The position numbers and the translations under genes were made by a program. 64,000 nt of DNA from positions 1 through 64,000 of the forward strand of contig CAVXFM010000005.1 in assembly GCA_963760985.1 (NCBI GenBank). The letters are read 5' to 3'. Below the pieces are notes generated by a model. That model did not search any database. It saw only the letters and a list, made by a program, of their open reading frames with translations, and had not been told where the DNA came from. The stretch comes from JACRDG01 sp963760985 (GTDB taxonomy: Bacteria > Desulfobacterota > Desulfomonilia > Desulfomonilales > Desulfomonilaceae). Below, one piece after another: positions 27,895 to 37,985 of this stretch (positions within the stretch are counted from its first letter, which is position 1; each line of letters starts with the position of its first letter).

Positions 27895-28740
27895 ATCCCA
27901 GTGCCTTGACGCTCTCCGAATTTGACCCAGGTGTGCTCGCGAAATTTGACCCACCTGTTTGAATGCTCACGGAATTGACCCACGTGGTAGGTAGCGATGC
28001 ACCGCAGAAATTACTTGACACAGGGTTCGGAGTCGGTGTGAAATGAGGGATGGTTGTCGTACAGCCCCATGACCTCATGCTTCCGCGTGTAATGTTACCT
28101 TCACCGAGGAGGCTGGGGAGTGTTGGCGCGCACCAACTCAAGTGAAGATATCGATCTAACCCCCCGTAATCCTGAAGGCAGCCTTCCTAGGCATGGGCAA
28201 TTATATTTGCGATAGCAACTGGTTGCACCCATATGTTGTGTCTCGCACTTGGGCTTGACACAGAACATCCCCTGTTTGTTTGAGCCTGAGCTTGGACTGC
28301 TGGCATCTTCAACAGATGCACGTATCAACAGTGGTATCTCTGGAATGACCCATGGGGGACTCTGTCCCCCAGACCCCCTGGAGTTTATCGCTTTGCGGGC
28401 GATTGCTGGATTAGACAAGGCAAAGGCAGAGCCATGATGACCCTGCCCAGCATACGCCACCCGCTGCGGCGCTCGGGTCGCTCTCCAGCGTTGCCCTATC
28501 CTCCGAACGGGTGATCCGATTATACCACGGACGTGCAACAGGAAGTGATGAGACCATGGTGCCCCCGCACAACACGCAGATATCGGCACCACAGCGCGTC
28601 GGTGACCCGCCTAAAACAGCTCACGGTCCCCACACCCCAAAAGAAATTCTATGGCATTTCGTGACTGCCCCAGAAATGATCGCGCGGTGAGTGGGTCAAT
28701 TCTTGAGAGCGCAAAAGGGTCAATTTTCACGAGCGGCGAG
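27895..28740. mobile_element. IS21-like ends without istAB (MITE-like or gutted remnant)
   Basis: The left side carries three spaced copies of a TTGACCC motif in one orientation (AATTTGACCC near 27917, AAATTTGACCC near 27945, GGAATTGACCC near 27972). The right side carries two in the opposite orientation (GGGTCAATTC near 28693 and GGGTCAATTTTC near 28717). Multiple terminal TTGACCC repeats in inverted array are characteristic of IS21-family ends. The roughly 750 bases between them contain no IstA or IstB reading frame. Either a gutted IS21 copy or a non-autonomous derivative. Confidence 0.55.
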
Positions 28741-29462
28741 GCCCAGTGCCCTTTACCGAAACTCAGCTCGGTAGTATCGACCGTGAGGTAAGGCTGAAGT
28801 CACACGAACGTGCCGCCCGTCCCTGAGATCCAAGGTAAAGATGGGTATCGCGCATAACGCATCTGAGAACGATTCTCCGCGGTTTTCCGTTCGAGGACAT
28901 TCTGAGAGGTTTGAAAACTGGGGAAACCGCATCTATGGCGTTCTGGAGGAGCGGAACACATGCGTGTTCGGACACTTCGTTGCGCTCTCTCGGTTCATCC
29001 GCGGAAGAGGCATCGGCAGATTAGTGTTTTTCGAATCGGTGGTAGGGCGGAAAATGGGCTTGGATACTGGAAGATCAATGACCGGACTTGATCAAGCTCA
29101 TTCGGCACGAATTCTTTCAAAAGGGCACCCCAGGGACCCTATGGCGGGAACGTCGAGTAATGGGAATCCTAGGTCTGGCTCAAGAGGAGCACCTGATTCA
29201 GGTGACAGTCCTGATACCTTTTGTAGGCCAGGCCGGGGAGAAGATCAAGGGAGTAATGAATAGGATCGATACGCAGTTCCGTGAGATGCCCAAGAAGACC
29301 TGCTGCGAGGCCTTTCGCTGATTTCGTCATCACTGCCACCTCATGGCTCCTTTCGATATAAACCCGCCGTAACGGCTGCGTCCTCGTGAAGATTCAGGCG
29401 GGCGAGGTTCCCTTTGGTCAAGTCGCGTGGGCACCACCAGTAGGACCGAAGCATTTGGCCTT
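28741..29462. other. Gene-poor stretch downstream of the nitrate reductase locus
   Basis: Two short plus-strand open frames (28841-29263, 29088-29321). The second, containing GILGLAQEEHLIQVTVLIPF, has a more natural composition, but neither has a good start site or a recognisable family. Confidence 0.4.
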
Positions 29463-30542
29463 TCATGTGATGCGGTGTTTACTTTGACATGGGTGCATAA
29501 TGCTCCGAATTATGCCATTTAGCATTCCAACAAAAGTGAGGCTCCACGCCAATAGTGCAAGGTAAATGAAGTAATGTGGGACAATCCGTAAGAAACTCAG
29601 TTCGGGCATCATGGCGAGGTGAGCCGTGCACGTGGTGTACATTCCCAGAGGGAACACCATGCCCCAGTGCTCGGGCGTATAAGCGAGTCTCACACGCTTC
29701 ACGAGGTACCGCCACGCACCCAGCAGGAGCAAGAGGGGAATCCACCAGGTTGCCGTTGCCCACGAGAAGATGGTGAATCCGATGATAAATGGCCTCAAAG
29801 ATTGCAGGAGTGGCGAAATGCTGGCGTGCTCTATCAAGGTGGCTCCAGCAAGCGTACTGATGGCCACCGCTCCCATGTTTATCCAGTATGGCGAAGTAAA
29901 TGCTTCCGGGGCTAAGACAAAGAAAAGAAGCCGATAACATATGAGAACAATTACGACAATATACCACATCACTCCGATGAGGAACATGCAGAGCGAGAAG
30001 AAGAAGACCTCCTCCCGGTATAGGCTCAATCCGGAAGCAACAAGACTGGCAAGTATGGACACTCCTTGGGTGCCCACGATGGACACCAGCCACGTGCCGT
30101 TAATCCCTTCGGCCAGTGACGGTTTCTCAGGAGTGACGATCAAAGCGGCAAAGACGAAGTAGATCAAGAGGCACCAAAGCGCTACACCCAATAGAAGTAA
30201 CCCTGTTGCAACAGCGGACGCTTCAGAGAGGATAGCGTATTGGCTCCCAAGAATACACGTTCCTGCTATGACGGTGAAATATCCTACGCCTTTAGCATGA
30301 CTGCGGAAATCCGAAAGAAAATAGGCAGGAAAAAACACGATTCGGGGTACCGTGAGAACCCACAGAAGGAGATACAGGACCGTGTTGAGCCAGAGTAAGG
30401 AAGGCCCAAGATAGGGTAATCCAACGACATGAGATGCTATCGACACGATACCGGTCGCCATGACCATGGCAAAATACACGCGGGAGAGAGCCCGGCAACG
30501 GCTGTCATTAAGGACTGAGGAAAATTCTTGAGTACGGCACAT
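29463..30542 (-). CDS. TehA/SLAC1-family anion channel or dicarboxylate transporter
   Basis: 359-residue membrane protein with about ten helices of the SLAC1/TehA/Mae1 family (PF03595), whose members conduct nitrate, chloride, sulfite or malate. Family features are YFAMVMATGIVSIA at the N-terminus, a central LAEGINGTWLVSIVGTQGVS, and ATWWIPLLLLLGAW with PEHWGMVFPLGMYTTCTAHL near the C-terminus. The ATG at 30542 follows AAGAGG. It lies 75 bases downstream of narI in the same orientation, at the end of the nitrate reductase locus where many bacteria place narK; no narK is visible here. Inference: nitrate/nitrite anion passage. The gene is intact although narG and narH upstream are not. Confidence 0.85.
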   Translation of the reverse strand: MCRTQEFSSVLNDSRCRALSRVYFAMVMATGIVSIASHVVGLPYLGPSLLWLNTVLYLLLWVLTVPRIVFFPAYFLSDFRSHAKGVGYFTVIAGTCILGSQYAILSEASAVATGLLLLGVALWCLLIYFVFAALIVTPEKPSLAEGINGTWLVSIVGTQGVSILASLVASGLSLYREEVFFFSLCMFLIGVMWYIVVIVLICYRLLFFVLAPEAFTSPYWINMGAVAISTLAGATLIEHASISPLLQSLRPFIIGFTIFSWATATWWIPLLLLLGAWRYLVKRVRLAYTPEHWGMVFPLGMYTTCTAHLAMMPELSFLRIVPHYFIYLALLAWSLTFVGMLNGIIRSIMHPCQSKHRIT

Positions 30543-30617
30543 GCCTCTTGTCTATGCTCCGATTGCTGTACACTGTTTTCCCCGTTCAGTAGATTCGGCC
30601 ACATGTCGGTCATTCAC

Positions 30618-31334
30618 TCACCGGATTGCTGCCATTTGCTTCGGGGCTTCTGCAGCATCAACAGACACTGGCTTCTCTTCGGCGAAACACAACGTACTTC
30701 TGAAAAGATACGGTATCGGGACACTCCAGATATGGACCAGTCGAGTGAACGGCGAAAAGGCGAGTACCGCCAATGCAGCTATCACATGAATCCTGTATGT
30801 CCAGGGAACTGACTCCATGAGCTGCGGCTGGGGTGCAAAGGTGAGAATGCTTCGGATCCATGGGGCGACGGTGTGCAGTACGTCACATCTCGGAACCCAC
30901 ACGTTAAAAGTTCCCAGCGACACTACCGCAAGGAGAAACACTACAATGGCTAGATCGTTCCATGACGAATTCCTCGCAATCCTTGGACGCCCCAAGCGAC
31001 GCACGAGAAGGAGTGTCAACCCTACAAGGGCCATCAGGCCAACGATTTTGCCCACGAATAGCGCTAAGAAGTCGTGGAGCTCGGCAGAAATCCCTATCCG
31101 AGTGAGGAACCATTGTGGAGTAAGCAGGCCGCTCAAATGCCCGAGAAAGGTTATGATGATGCCCCAATGGAAAATCGTGATGCCGTACCGGAGACTGCTC
31201 TTGTCAAGGAGTTCGCTGGACCTGGAGTTCCAATGGTACAGGTCGGTCGAATAGCGATACAAATGCCCCACAACGAACAGGGTCAAGGCAACATAGGGAA
31301 ATATGACGAACGCTATCTCATTGAATGAATACAT
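30618..31334 (-). CDS. narI: Respiratory nitrate reductase gamma subunit (cytochrome b)
   Basis: 238 residues with five membrane helices; takes electrons from quinol and passes them through two haems b to NarH. All four haem-ligating His are present with the E. coli spacing: His-x9-His in FHWGIIITFLGHL (E. coli H56/H66) and His-x17-His in IHVIAALAVLAFSPFTRLVH (H187/H205). The ATG at 31334 overlaps the narJ stop as TGATG; a longer frame starting at 31370 would lie wholly inside narJ. Intact, unlike narG and narH. The C-terminal tail is longer and more polar than in E. coli NarI. Confidence 0.95.
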   Translation of the reverse strand: MYSFNEIAFVIFPYVALTLFVVGHLYRYSTDLYHWNSRSSELLDKSSLRYGITIFHWGIIITFLGHLSGLLTPQWFLTRIGISAELHDFLALFVGKIVGLMALVGLTLLLVRRLGRPRIARNSSWNDLAIVVFLLAVVSLGTFNVWVPRCDVLHTVAPWIRSILTFAPQPQLMESVPWTYRIHVIAALAVLAFSPFTRLVHIWSVPIPYLFRSTLCFAEEKPVSVDAAEAPKQMAAIR

Positions 31335-31885
31335 CAGGCCTCTCCTTCGATTGAGCAGGTCTCGCGCCAATCGGCAATGACCTTGACCAATCCAGCGTAA
31401 GGGCTGTTTGTTTCCAGAAGGTTCAGCGCCAACGTCTCCACCGAAGGCCGGATCATGGGAAGCATTTCCTCTAGCGTTGCTTCCGGCGAGACGTACATGA
31501 ATTCCAAGACCATGGGCAGAAAATCAGGTAACTCATTACCCACAGGATCGAACCCCGCTGCTCGATAGACCTGCTTGAAAAAGGTCATTTCCATGCCCCG
31601 TTCGTTTCCGTCAGCGTGGTTATGACACGTCAAATTGAGACATGCGGCAGGATGAAGGTCAAAGGTGTCCGTATATTCCTCCTGCAAGCGCTGGAGCGGA
31701 TGATCGCGGAGATAATTGAGAAATTTACGGCAGGAAGTTGTTCCTTGGCATGCAGGCATTTCGTCAAGCATTGAGTCGATGTCTTGCAATGAATCGAGCA
31801 ACTCCGCCTCCGGATAATCAAGAAGAAGAGACAATATCTTGAAAAGGATCTTGTGATCCGCGTGCATATGATGATTCGAATCCAT
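31334..31885 (-). CDS. narJ: Nitrate reductase assembly chaperone
   Basis: 183-residue TorD/NarJ-family chaperone that holds NarG for molybdenum cofactor insertion. The characteristic N-terminal HKILFKILSLLLDYPEAELL is followed by FDLHPAACLNLTCHNHADGN with the conserved E/D-T-F-D-x9-L-T-C-H-x8-GxxM core (EYTDTFDLHP ... LTCH ... ERGMEM). It starts 8 bases after the end of narH and its stop overlaps the narI start. Complete and open, so assembly function could persist even if NarG is truncated. Confidence 0.92.
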   Translation of the reverse strand: MDSNHHMHADHKILFKILSLLLDYPEAELLDSLQDIDSMLDEMPACQGTTSCRKFLNYLRDHPLQRLQEEYTDTFDLHPAACLNLTCHNHADGNERGMEMTFFKQVYRAAGFDPVGNELPDFLPMVLEFMYVSPEATLEEMLPMIRPSVETLALNLLETNSPYAGLVKVIADWRETCSIEGEA

Positions 31886-31893
31886 AGCGATTC

Positions 31894-33322
31894 CTACCCG
31901 CGTTCCGGAAAGCCTGACGAGCCCTGGAGAGAAAGAAGATCGTCCTTGTCTTCACGTCTGACCGTGGGTATCACGAACCTGTCATGAGACTTGGCGATAG
32001 CGAGGAGGCGGTACATGTCCTCAGCCACCGTGGGGCTCAGGCCCAGATCTTCGAGTGTGTTCAGGTCCGGTTTCTTTCTTAGCCGAAGCGATCGCGGGTA
32101 CCTGCCGGAGAGCCATGAGCCGCATCAGCGCAAGCCGTACCGGCTGCTCATTCCCACCGCACAGGAGGTTCGCAAGGTACCTCACCGGGATGCGTGACGC
32201 ATCCACGGAGTGGAATTCCTCCTCTGGGTCTGAGGATGTTGAGAGCATGGGGCTCAGAGGCGGCACATACCATACCATGGGCAAAGTACGGAATTCCGGG
32301 TGTGGTGGCAACGCGAGTCCCCACTCAACCGCAAGCTTGAAGATGGGCGACCGTTGTGCAGCTTCGATGAAGTTCTCCGCAATACCCTGGCCTCGGGCTT
32401 CGGCAATCACCTCGGGGTCGTGAGGGTCCAGGAGGATGTCAAGCTGTGCTCGGTACACCTCTTTGTCGTCACGGGTAGCAGCAGCATCCTTGATGCGATC
32501 CGCGTCGTAAAGGATTACGCCGACATACCGAATCCTGCCCACACAGGTGTGAGAGCAGAGTGTGGTCATGCCAGCCTCGATACGAGGATAGCAGAACAAA
32601 CACTTTTCAGACCTTCCCGCATGCCAGTTGAAATAGACTTTCTTGTACGGACACCCGGACACGCAGTACCGCCATCCACGGCAAGATTCCTGATCCACGA
32701 GCACGATGCCATCTTCATCCCTCTTGTACAATGCTCCCGCAGGGCACGACGCCACGCACGCGGGGTTCAGGCAATGCTCGCACAGGCGCGGGAGATAGAA
32801 CATGAACACGCGTTCGAAGGACAAAAGGGCCTTTGCGTCAATCCCCTCGAAATTCACATCATCTACGGCCGTCGTTCCGGCCCCTGCCAGATCGTCCTCC
32901 CAATTGGGACCCCATGCGGCCTTCATATACTCACCGGTTAGCTGGGACTTCTGTCGTGCCGTCGGCTGATGCTTGCGGGACGGGCTTGCCACCAGCTTCT
33001 CGTAATCGTAGGTCCAGGGCTCATAGTAGTCGTCGATGGTCGGAAGATCCGGATTGTGAAAGATGTTTGCCAGCTTTCCAGCACGTCCCGCTGCCCTCAA
33101 AACCGGCTCTTTACCTTTGAGGACCCAGCCTCCACGATACAACTCCTGGTCTTCCCACCGGCGAGGATACCCGACTCCCGGCTTTGTCTCCACGTCGTTG
33201 AACCACATGTATTCTGTTCCACGACGGTTGGTCCAGACATGCTTGCACGGGATACTGCACGTATGACAACCGAGGCATTTGTCAAGATTGAGCACCATGG
33301 CCATCTGCGACTTAATCTTCAT
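31894..33322 (-). pseudogene. narH: Respiratory nitrate reductase beta subunit, frameshifted near the C-terminus
   Basis: Iron-sulfur subunit relaying electrons from NarI to NarG. All four Cys clusters are present: CLGCHTCSIPC (residues 15-25), CEHCLNPACVASC, CRGWRYCVSGC with the Trp that makes one cluster [3Fe-4S], and CLFCYPRIEAGMTTLCSHTC. The ATG at 33322 overlaps narG by 11 bases. The open frame ends at 32021 in an unnatural tail, while the expected C-terminus (RKKPDLNTLEDLGLSPTVAE, then DMYRLLAIAKSHDRFVIPT) is in the +1 frame and runs to TAG at 31894-31896, 8 bases before narJ. The shift lies near 32100. About 476 codons when joined, close to the usual 480-510. Either inactivated or the site of a base error. 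Confidence 0.9.
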
Positions 33323-36300
33323 ACCACGTCACCTCCTTGGCCTTTCGCACTACTATGACGCTATCGCGTTGGGATCCTGTGGGCCCGTAATAATTGAACC
33401 CGTAGCTCAGATGGGCATAACCTCCTATCATGTGGGTAGGTTTCACCGAGATGTGGGTGACGCTGTTATGCATACCCGCAGTTTCTCCCGTGAGAGGTGA
33501 CCCGGGCGTGTCGTAGGTCCTCTCCAGTGCGTGATACATGAACGCCTTGCCCCTGGGGATCCGGTGACTGACGACGGCTCTAGCCAGCATCAGGCCATTC
33601 ACATTAAAGCACTCCAGCCAGTCGTTATCCTTCACCCCCATGTCACGGGCATCATCATCGTTTACCCAAATCACCTTGCCTCCGCGGAACAGGGTCAGGA
33701 GCTCCAGGTTATCCGAATACGTAGAATGAATAGACCATTTCGAGTGCGGCGTAATGTAGTTGAGGACCAACTCCTTCCCGCCGCGTATGTTCACGTCCAC
33801 CGTCCCGAGCGCCGCGAAGTCCACGGGAGGTCGAAATACCGGCAGGCCTTCCCCAAAGGCCAACATCCACTCATGGTCCTGATAGAACTGGGCCCTGCCG
33901 GTCAGCGTACGGAACGGCAGTTTTTCTTCGATATTGATCACGAAAGCCGAGTACCGGCGGTCTTCCGCGTCGATCCCGCTCCAGATCGGGGAGGTCAGCA
34001 CTTTGCGGGGCTGTGCGACCAGGTCGTCGAAGGTCATGCGCTCGCCCTGTCGGTCTCGGCTCAGATGCGCGAGTTCCAGTCCGGATTTCTTCTCAACGAT
34101 ACTCCATGCTTTCACGGCCACGTTTCCGTTCGTTTCCGGTGCGAGGGTGAGAATCGCCTCGGCAACGTCTCGATTGGTCTGCAACAGTGGCATTCCCTGG
34201 GTCAATCCGACCTCACGCACCACACCCAACTTTCTCTTGAGCACGTCGTATTCTTCTGCAGCGTTCCAAAGCACTCCCTTCATGCCCATGGTACCGTTGG
34301 CCACCAATGGACCGACCGCTGTCATCATGTTGTATATGTTGGGATAGTCTCGCGTGATCACTGAGACACGTGGCATGGTCTTGCCCGGAATGGGGTCAGT
34401 ATCGCCCTTTTTCCAGTCCCGTACGTGCGGTTGCGCCAGTTCGTCTGGGGTGTCATGGAGTAGGGGCGTAGTCACCAGATCTTTTCTCACACCCAAGTGC
34501 TTGGCAGCCAACGCTGAGAATTCTTTGGCAATTCCTTTGAACAATTCCCAGTCAGGCTTGGCCTCCCAAGGAGGATCAATGGCCGCATTAAAGGGATGAA
34601 TAAAGGGGTGAAGATCCGTGGTGCTTAAGTCATAAGTTTCGTACCATCCCGCGGCGGGAAGGACTATGTCCGCATACAAGGCGCTGGTGGACATGCGAAA
34701 GTCGAGGGTTACCAGCAGATCGAGTTTTCCTTCGGGTATCGGATCGGTCGCGTTGATTTCACGTGTGCTAGCCGAACCGGCAGTGCCGAGAACCGAGTTA
34801 TGAGTGCCCAAAAGGTGCTTGAGAAAATACTCATGACCCTTACCGCTGGCCCCAAGAAGGTTTGCGCGCCACAGAAACAGCACGCGAGGCCAGTTGTTCT
34901 CATGGTCGGGTTCGTTCACGGCGAAGTCTACTTCCCCGTTCTTAATGCGCTCGGTCACACGTGAGACGATTTCGTCGTCGGTCTGTGTCCCGCTGTCCGC
35001 TCCGTCTTGGCACAGATCCAGAGGATTGTGACGAAACTGGGGATAATAGGGTAACCATCCCATTCTCACCGACATAGCGTTATAATCCGCAGGGTGTGAG
35101 GGCATTTCTTTGGAAGCGTTTGGTGAAGCCATTGCTCTGGCATCCAATCGATCGTAACGCCACTGACTGGTAGCAAAATAAAAGAAGGACGTCCCATTCT
35201 GCTGTCGGGGAGGCCTGATCCAGTCAAGTCCGAAGGCGAGTGTTGCCCAGGCGGCCATGGGTCTCACTTTCTCCTGACCTGTGTAGTGGGCCCAACCACC
35301 GCCATTGACTCCCTGGCACCCGCAAAGCGTTGTCAAATTGAGGATACAGCGGTACGTCATGTCGCTGTGAAACCAGTGATTCGACCCTGATCCGAGCAGA
35401 ATCATGGACCTTCCCTGGGTTTGCTCGGCATTGGCAGCAAATTCCCTTGCTACCCGGATTGCGTCTTCACGAGGCACCCCGGTGATTGCCTCTTGCCATG
35501 CGGGTGTATAGGATTTGTTGTCATCGTACCCATCAGCCACGTCCCCACCGTGGCCTCGATCGATGCCGAGATTGGCAACCATAAGGTCAAACACCGTGGT
35601 CACCAGGATCTCCTCCCCGTCGTGTTTGATCTTTTTCACCGGAACAGTGCCAATCCTGGACCCGGCTCCAGATGCGTCGAAATACGGGAATTGTACCTGA
35701 AGCCCAGCCTGAGTTGTCCTCTGCGTAACTCATGAGAGGCGACACGGGTTCATCCGTGCCTGAGTCTCGACGGTGAAGATTCCATCGTCCCTCTTCGTTC
35801 CAGCGGAACCCGATACTTCCGTTGGGAATGACAAAGGATTTGCTGACCGAGTCGAAACAAATGGTCTTCCACTCTGCGTTGTTGCCATCGTAACCCAAGT
35901 CGGAGGCCCGCAAGAAACGTTCCGACACTTACCCGTCCCCGCTCGGTTTGAGGACTACCGCAAAGGGAAGATCCGTGTAGGTTTTCGCATACGTCGTGAA
36001 GTATTCGACCTGTCTATCCAGGTAGAATTCCTTAAGCACCACGAAGGTCATGGCCATGGCCAAAGCACTGTCCGTTCCTGCCTTGGCTGGCAGCCAGGTG
36101 TCGGCGAACTTCACGTATTCGGCGTAGTCAGGAGAAACCGCCACCGTCTTCGCACCCCTGTACCTGGCCTCGCTGTAAAAGTGGGCATCCGGCGTGCGCG
36201 TCATAGGCACATTGGTGCCCCAGACGATGATGAAACTCGATTCGTACCAATCTGCGCTCTCCGGCACATCGGTCTGTTCCCCCCAAGTTTGTGGCGAGGC

Positions 36301-37044
36301 GGGCGGCAGATCGCAGTACCAGTCGTAGAAACTCAGCATCGAGCCACCGATGAGTGAGAGGAATCTGGCTCCGGATGCGTACCCCACCATAGACATCGCA
36401 GGAATGGGTGTGAATCCAAAAACACGATCCGGACCGTACTTGTCGATGGTGTACACAAGCGAGGCAGCGATCAGGGTGGCTGCCTCATCGTGTGAGACCC
36501 TGACGAATCCCCCCTTGCCGCGGGCTTGCTGTATGGCCCTCCGCTTGACCGGGTCTTCCACGATGGATCGCCACGCGGCCACCGGATCAGACTCCCCTGC
36601 CTGGGCATTGGATTCGGACACACCGATCTTATTTTGTGCTTTGAGCGCTTTTCGCCAGAACTCAATCAGATTGGAACGCACATAGGGGTATTTCAGCCGA
36701 TGAGGACTGTACGTGTACCAGGAATAGGTGGCTCCCCGCGGGCAGCCGCGGGGTTCATGGTCTGGGAAATCGGGTCCGGGGGAAGGATAATCAAGCCTCT
36801 GCAACTCAGAGACGATGATGCCGTCCTTCACGTACACATCCCACGAGCAGGAACCGGTGCAATTCACACCGTGCGTAGATCGGACTTTCTTATCATATTG
36901 CCAGCGTCGCCGGTACAGGTCCTCCCATTTTCTGCCGCCGCTACGGATTTCCCCGTGCCCTTTGGAAATCGCCTCGGCACTGCAAGAAGATGGGTCTCGC
37001 GAGCGGAGCCATTTGAGGGTAAACAGTGGGTGTTCTCGTGCCAT
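33312..37044 (-). pseudogene. narG: Respiratory nitrate reductase alpha subunit with in-frame TAA and a frameshift
   Basis: Molybdopterin catalytic subunit, about 1,243 codons in total, the normal NarG length. The N-terminal part (37044-35929) has the His/Cys cluster HGVNCTGSCSW ... CPRG and the Mo-ligand region SFYDWYCDLPPASPQTWGEQ. TAA at 35929-35931 interrupts LKPSGDG*VSERFLRASDLG where relatives usually have an aromatic residue; the same frame then continues through IPNGSIGFRWNEEGRWNL. Near 35720 a frameshift leads into QFPYFDASGAGSRIGTVPVK and the remaining 775 open residues to TAA at 33312-33314. The ATG at 37044 has GAGAGG upstream; the longer start at 37086 does not. The 350-base gap to the HPP gene should hold any private promoter. 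Two independent lesions suggest a true pseudogene unless the sequence is in error. Confidence 0.92.
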
Positions 37045-37400
37045 AATGTACCTCTCGCAGACGATGAGATTCTTCACCACGAACATTCCAGGCCGATTGT
37101 TGGTATGCTTTCACCGTTTCGAGGTTATTCCACCATTTGATAGTCGAGAAGCTTCCTTTACCAACTCTCAATTAGCTGTCACCTGTGCTTTCCTTTCCAA
37201 TCGCCCCAGTTACGGTCTTTCATGTCAGCCGACTGGCGTAAATTTCAGTCTAGCGCCGGCGAGCCGTTTGGTCAAATTTATGCTCTTTTCTTGGCCATCT
37301 TCTCGCCTTGGTGAAGGAATCCAGCCGCAGACGGTAGGCGGTGCACTTCCTTGGGTGACAGCATCGTCTGATCGTGGATTCTTGCAATGACAGGGCCAAC
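37045..37400. other. Upstream region of narG
   Basis: About 350 bases with no gene on either strand. The narG promoter would be expected here, but no perfect FNR-type palindrome or clear -35/-10 was seen. Short open frames here are unsupported. Confidence 0.5.
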
Positions 37401-37985
37401 TTACCACCAAAACTCAGGGAATCTGCGGCTTTTAGGTAGGTTGTTGAACACAAGAGCCACCAGGAGCATGATCATGGCACCTGTTCCCGCGGGGATCAGC
37501 GCGTAGGCAAAACCGAGAGCATGGATCTTGTCGCTTCCGATAATGGCGATCAGCGCAGTGGCTCCTCCTGGGGGGTGCAGTGTCTTGGTCGCGTGCATGG
37601 CTGCGATAGCTGTAGACACTGCCAGAGCGGCGGCTATCGAAGGATTCCCTTGAAAAAGCTTGAATACAGCAACGCCGATGAGCGCTGAAATGACGTGGCC
37701 GCCTATCAGGTTGCGAGGCTGAGCCAGAGGACTTTTGATCGCTCCGTAAATGAGCACAGCTGAGGCCCCGAAGGACCCTATGATCATAACGAGATCGGAT
37801 TCATTGACGACATTGAAGTGAATGTACGCTACAGACGCTATTCCCAGGAATGAGCCTGCCCACGAAAGGGCGATCTCCGAAATTGAAACCCGGGGGGACT
37901 CTTGGTCGTTCCTCGCATTTTGGAGAGATAATTCATGCCGCTTCTCCCGGCCACGAGGACCGGACAACGTCCGCCCTGGAGACAA
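37401..37985 (-). CDS. HPP-family membrane protein (nitrite-transporter-like)
   Basis: Four-helix membrane protein of the HPP family, named for the motif seen here as KTLHPPGGATALIAIIG. Plant chloroplast and cyanobacterial members have been implicated in nitrite transport. The open frame extends from a TTG at 37985 that overlaps the CBS gene by 53 bases. A better start is the ATG at 37936, which overlaps the CBS stop as ATGA and follows GGGAGAAG, but it is out of frame by one base. A run of six C (37892-37897 as G on the plus strand) would put it in frame if it were seven, giving MNYLSKMRGTTKSPPRVSIS. So either the gene uses an unusual TTG start or there is an indel in the homopolymer. Position between a CBS protein and narG suggests nitrate/nitrite movement. 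Confidence 0.8.
   Translation of the reverse strand: MSPGRTLSGPRGREKRHELSLQNARNDQESPRVSISEIALSWAGSFLGIASVAYIHFNVVNESDLVMIIGSFGASAVLIYGAIKSPLAQPRNLIGGHVISALIGVAVFKLFQGNPSIAAALAVSTAIAAMHATKTLHPPGGATALIAIIGSDKIHALGFAYALIPAGTGAMIMLLVALVFNNLPKSRRFPEFWW

Noticed and set aside
33531..34364. 277-codon plus-strand open frame
   Set aside because: Antisense shadow of narG.
35929..35931. Recoding (selenocysteine or pyrrolysine) at the narG stop
   Set aside because: The codon is TAA, which neither system uses; the position is a normal aromatic residue in relatives.
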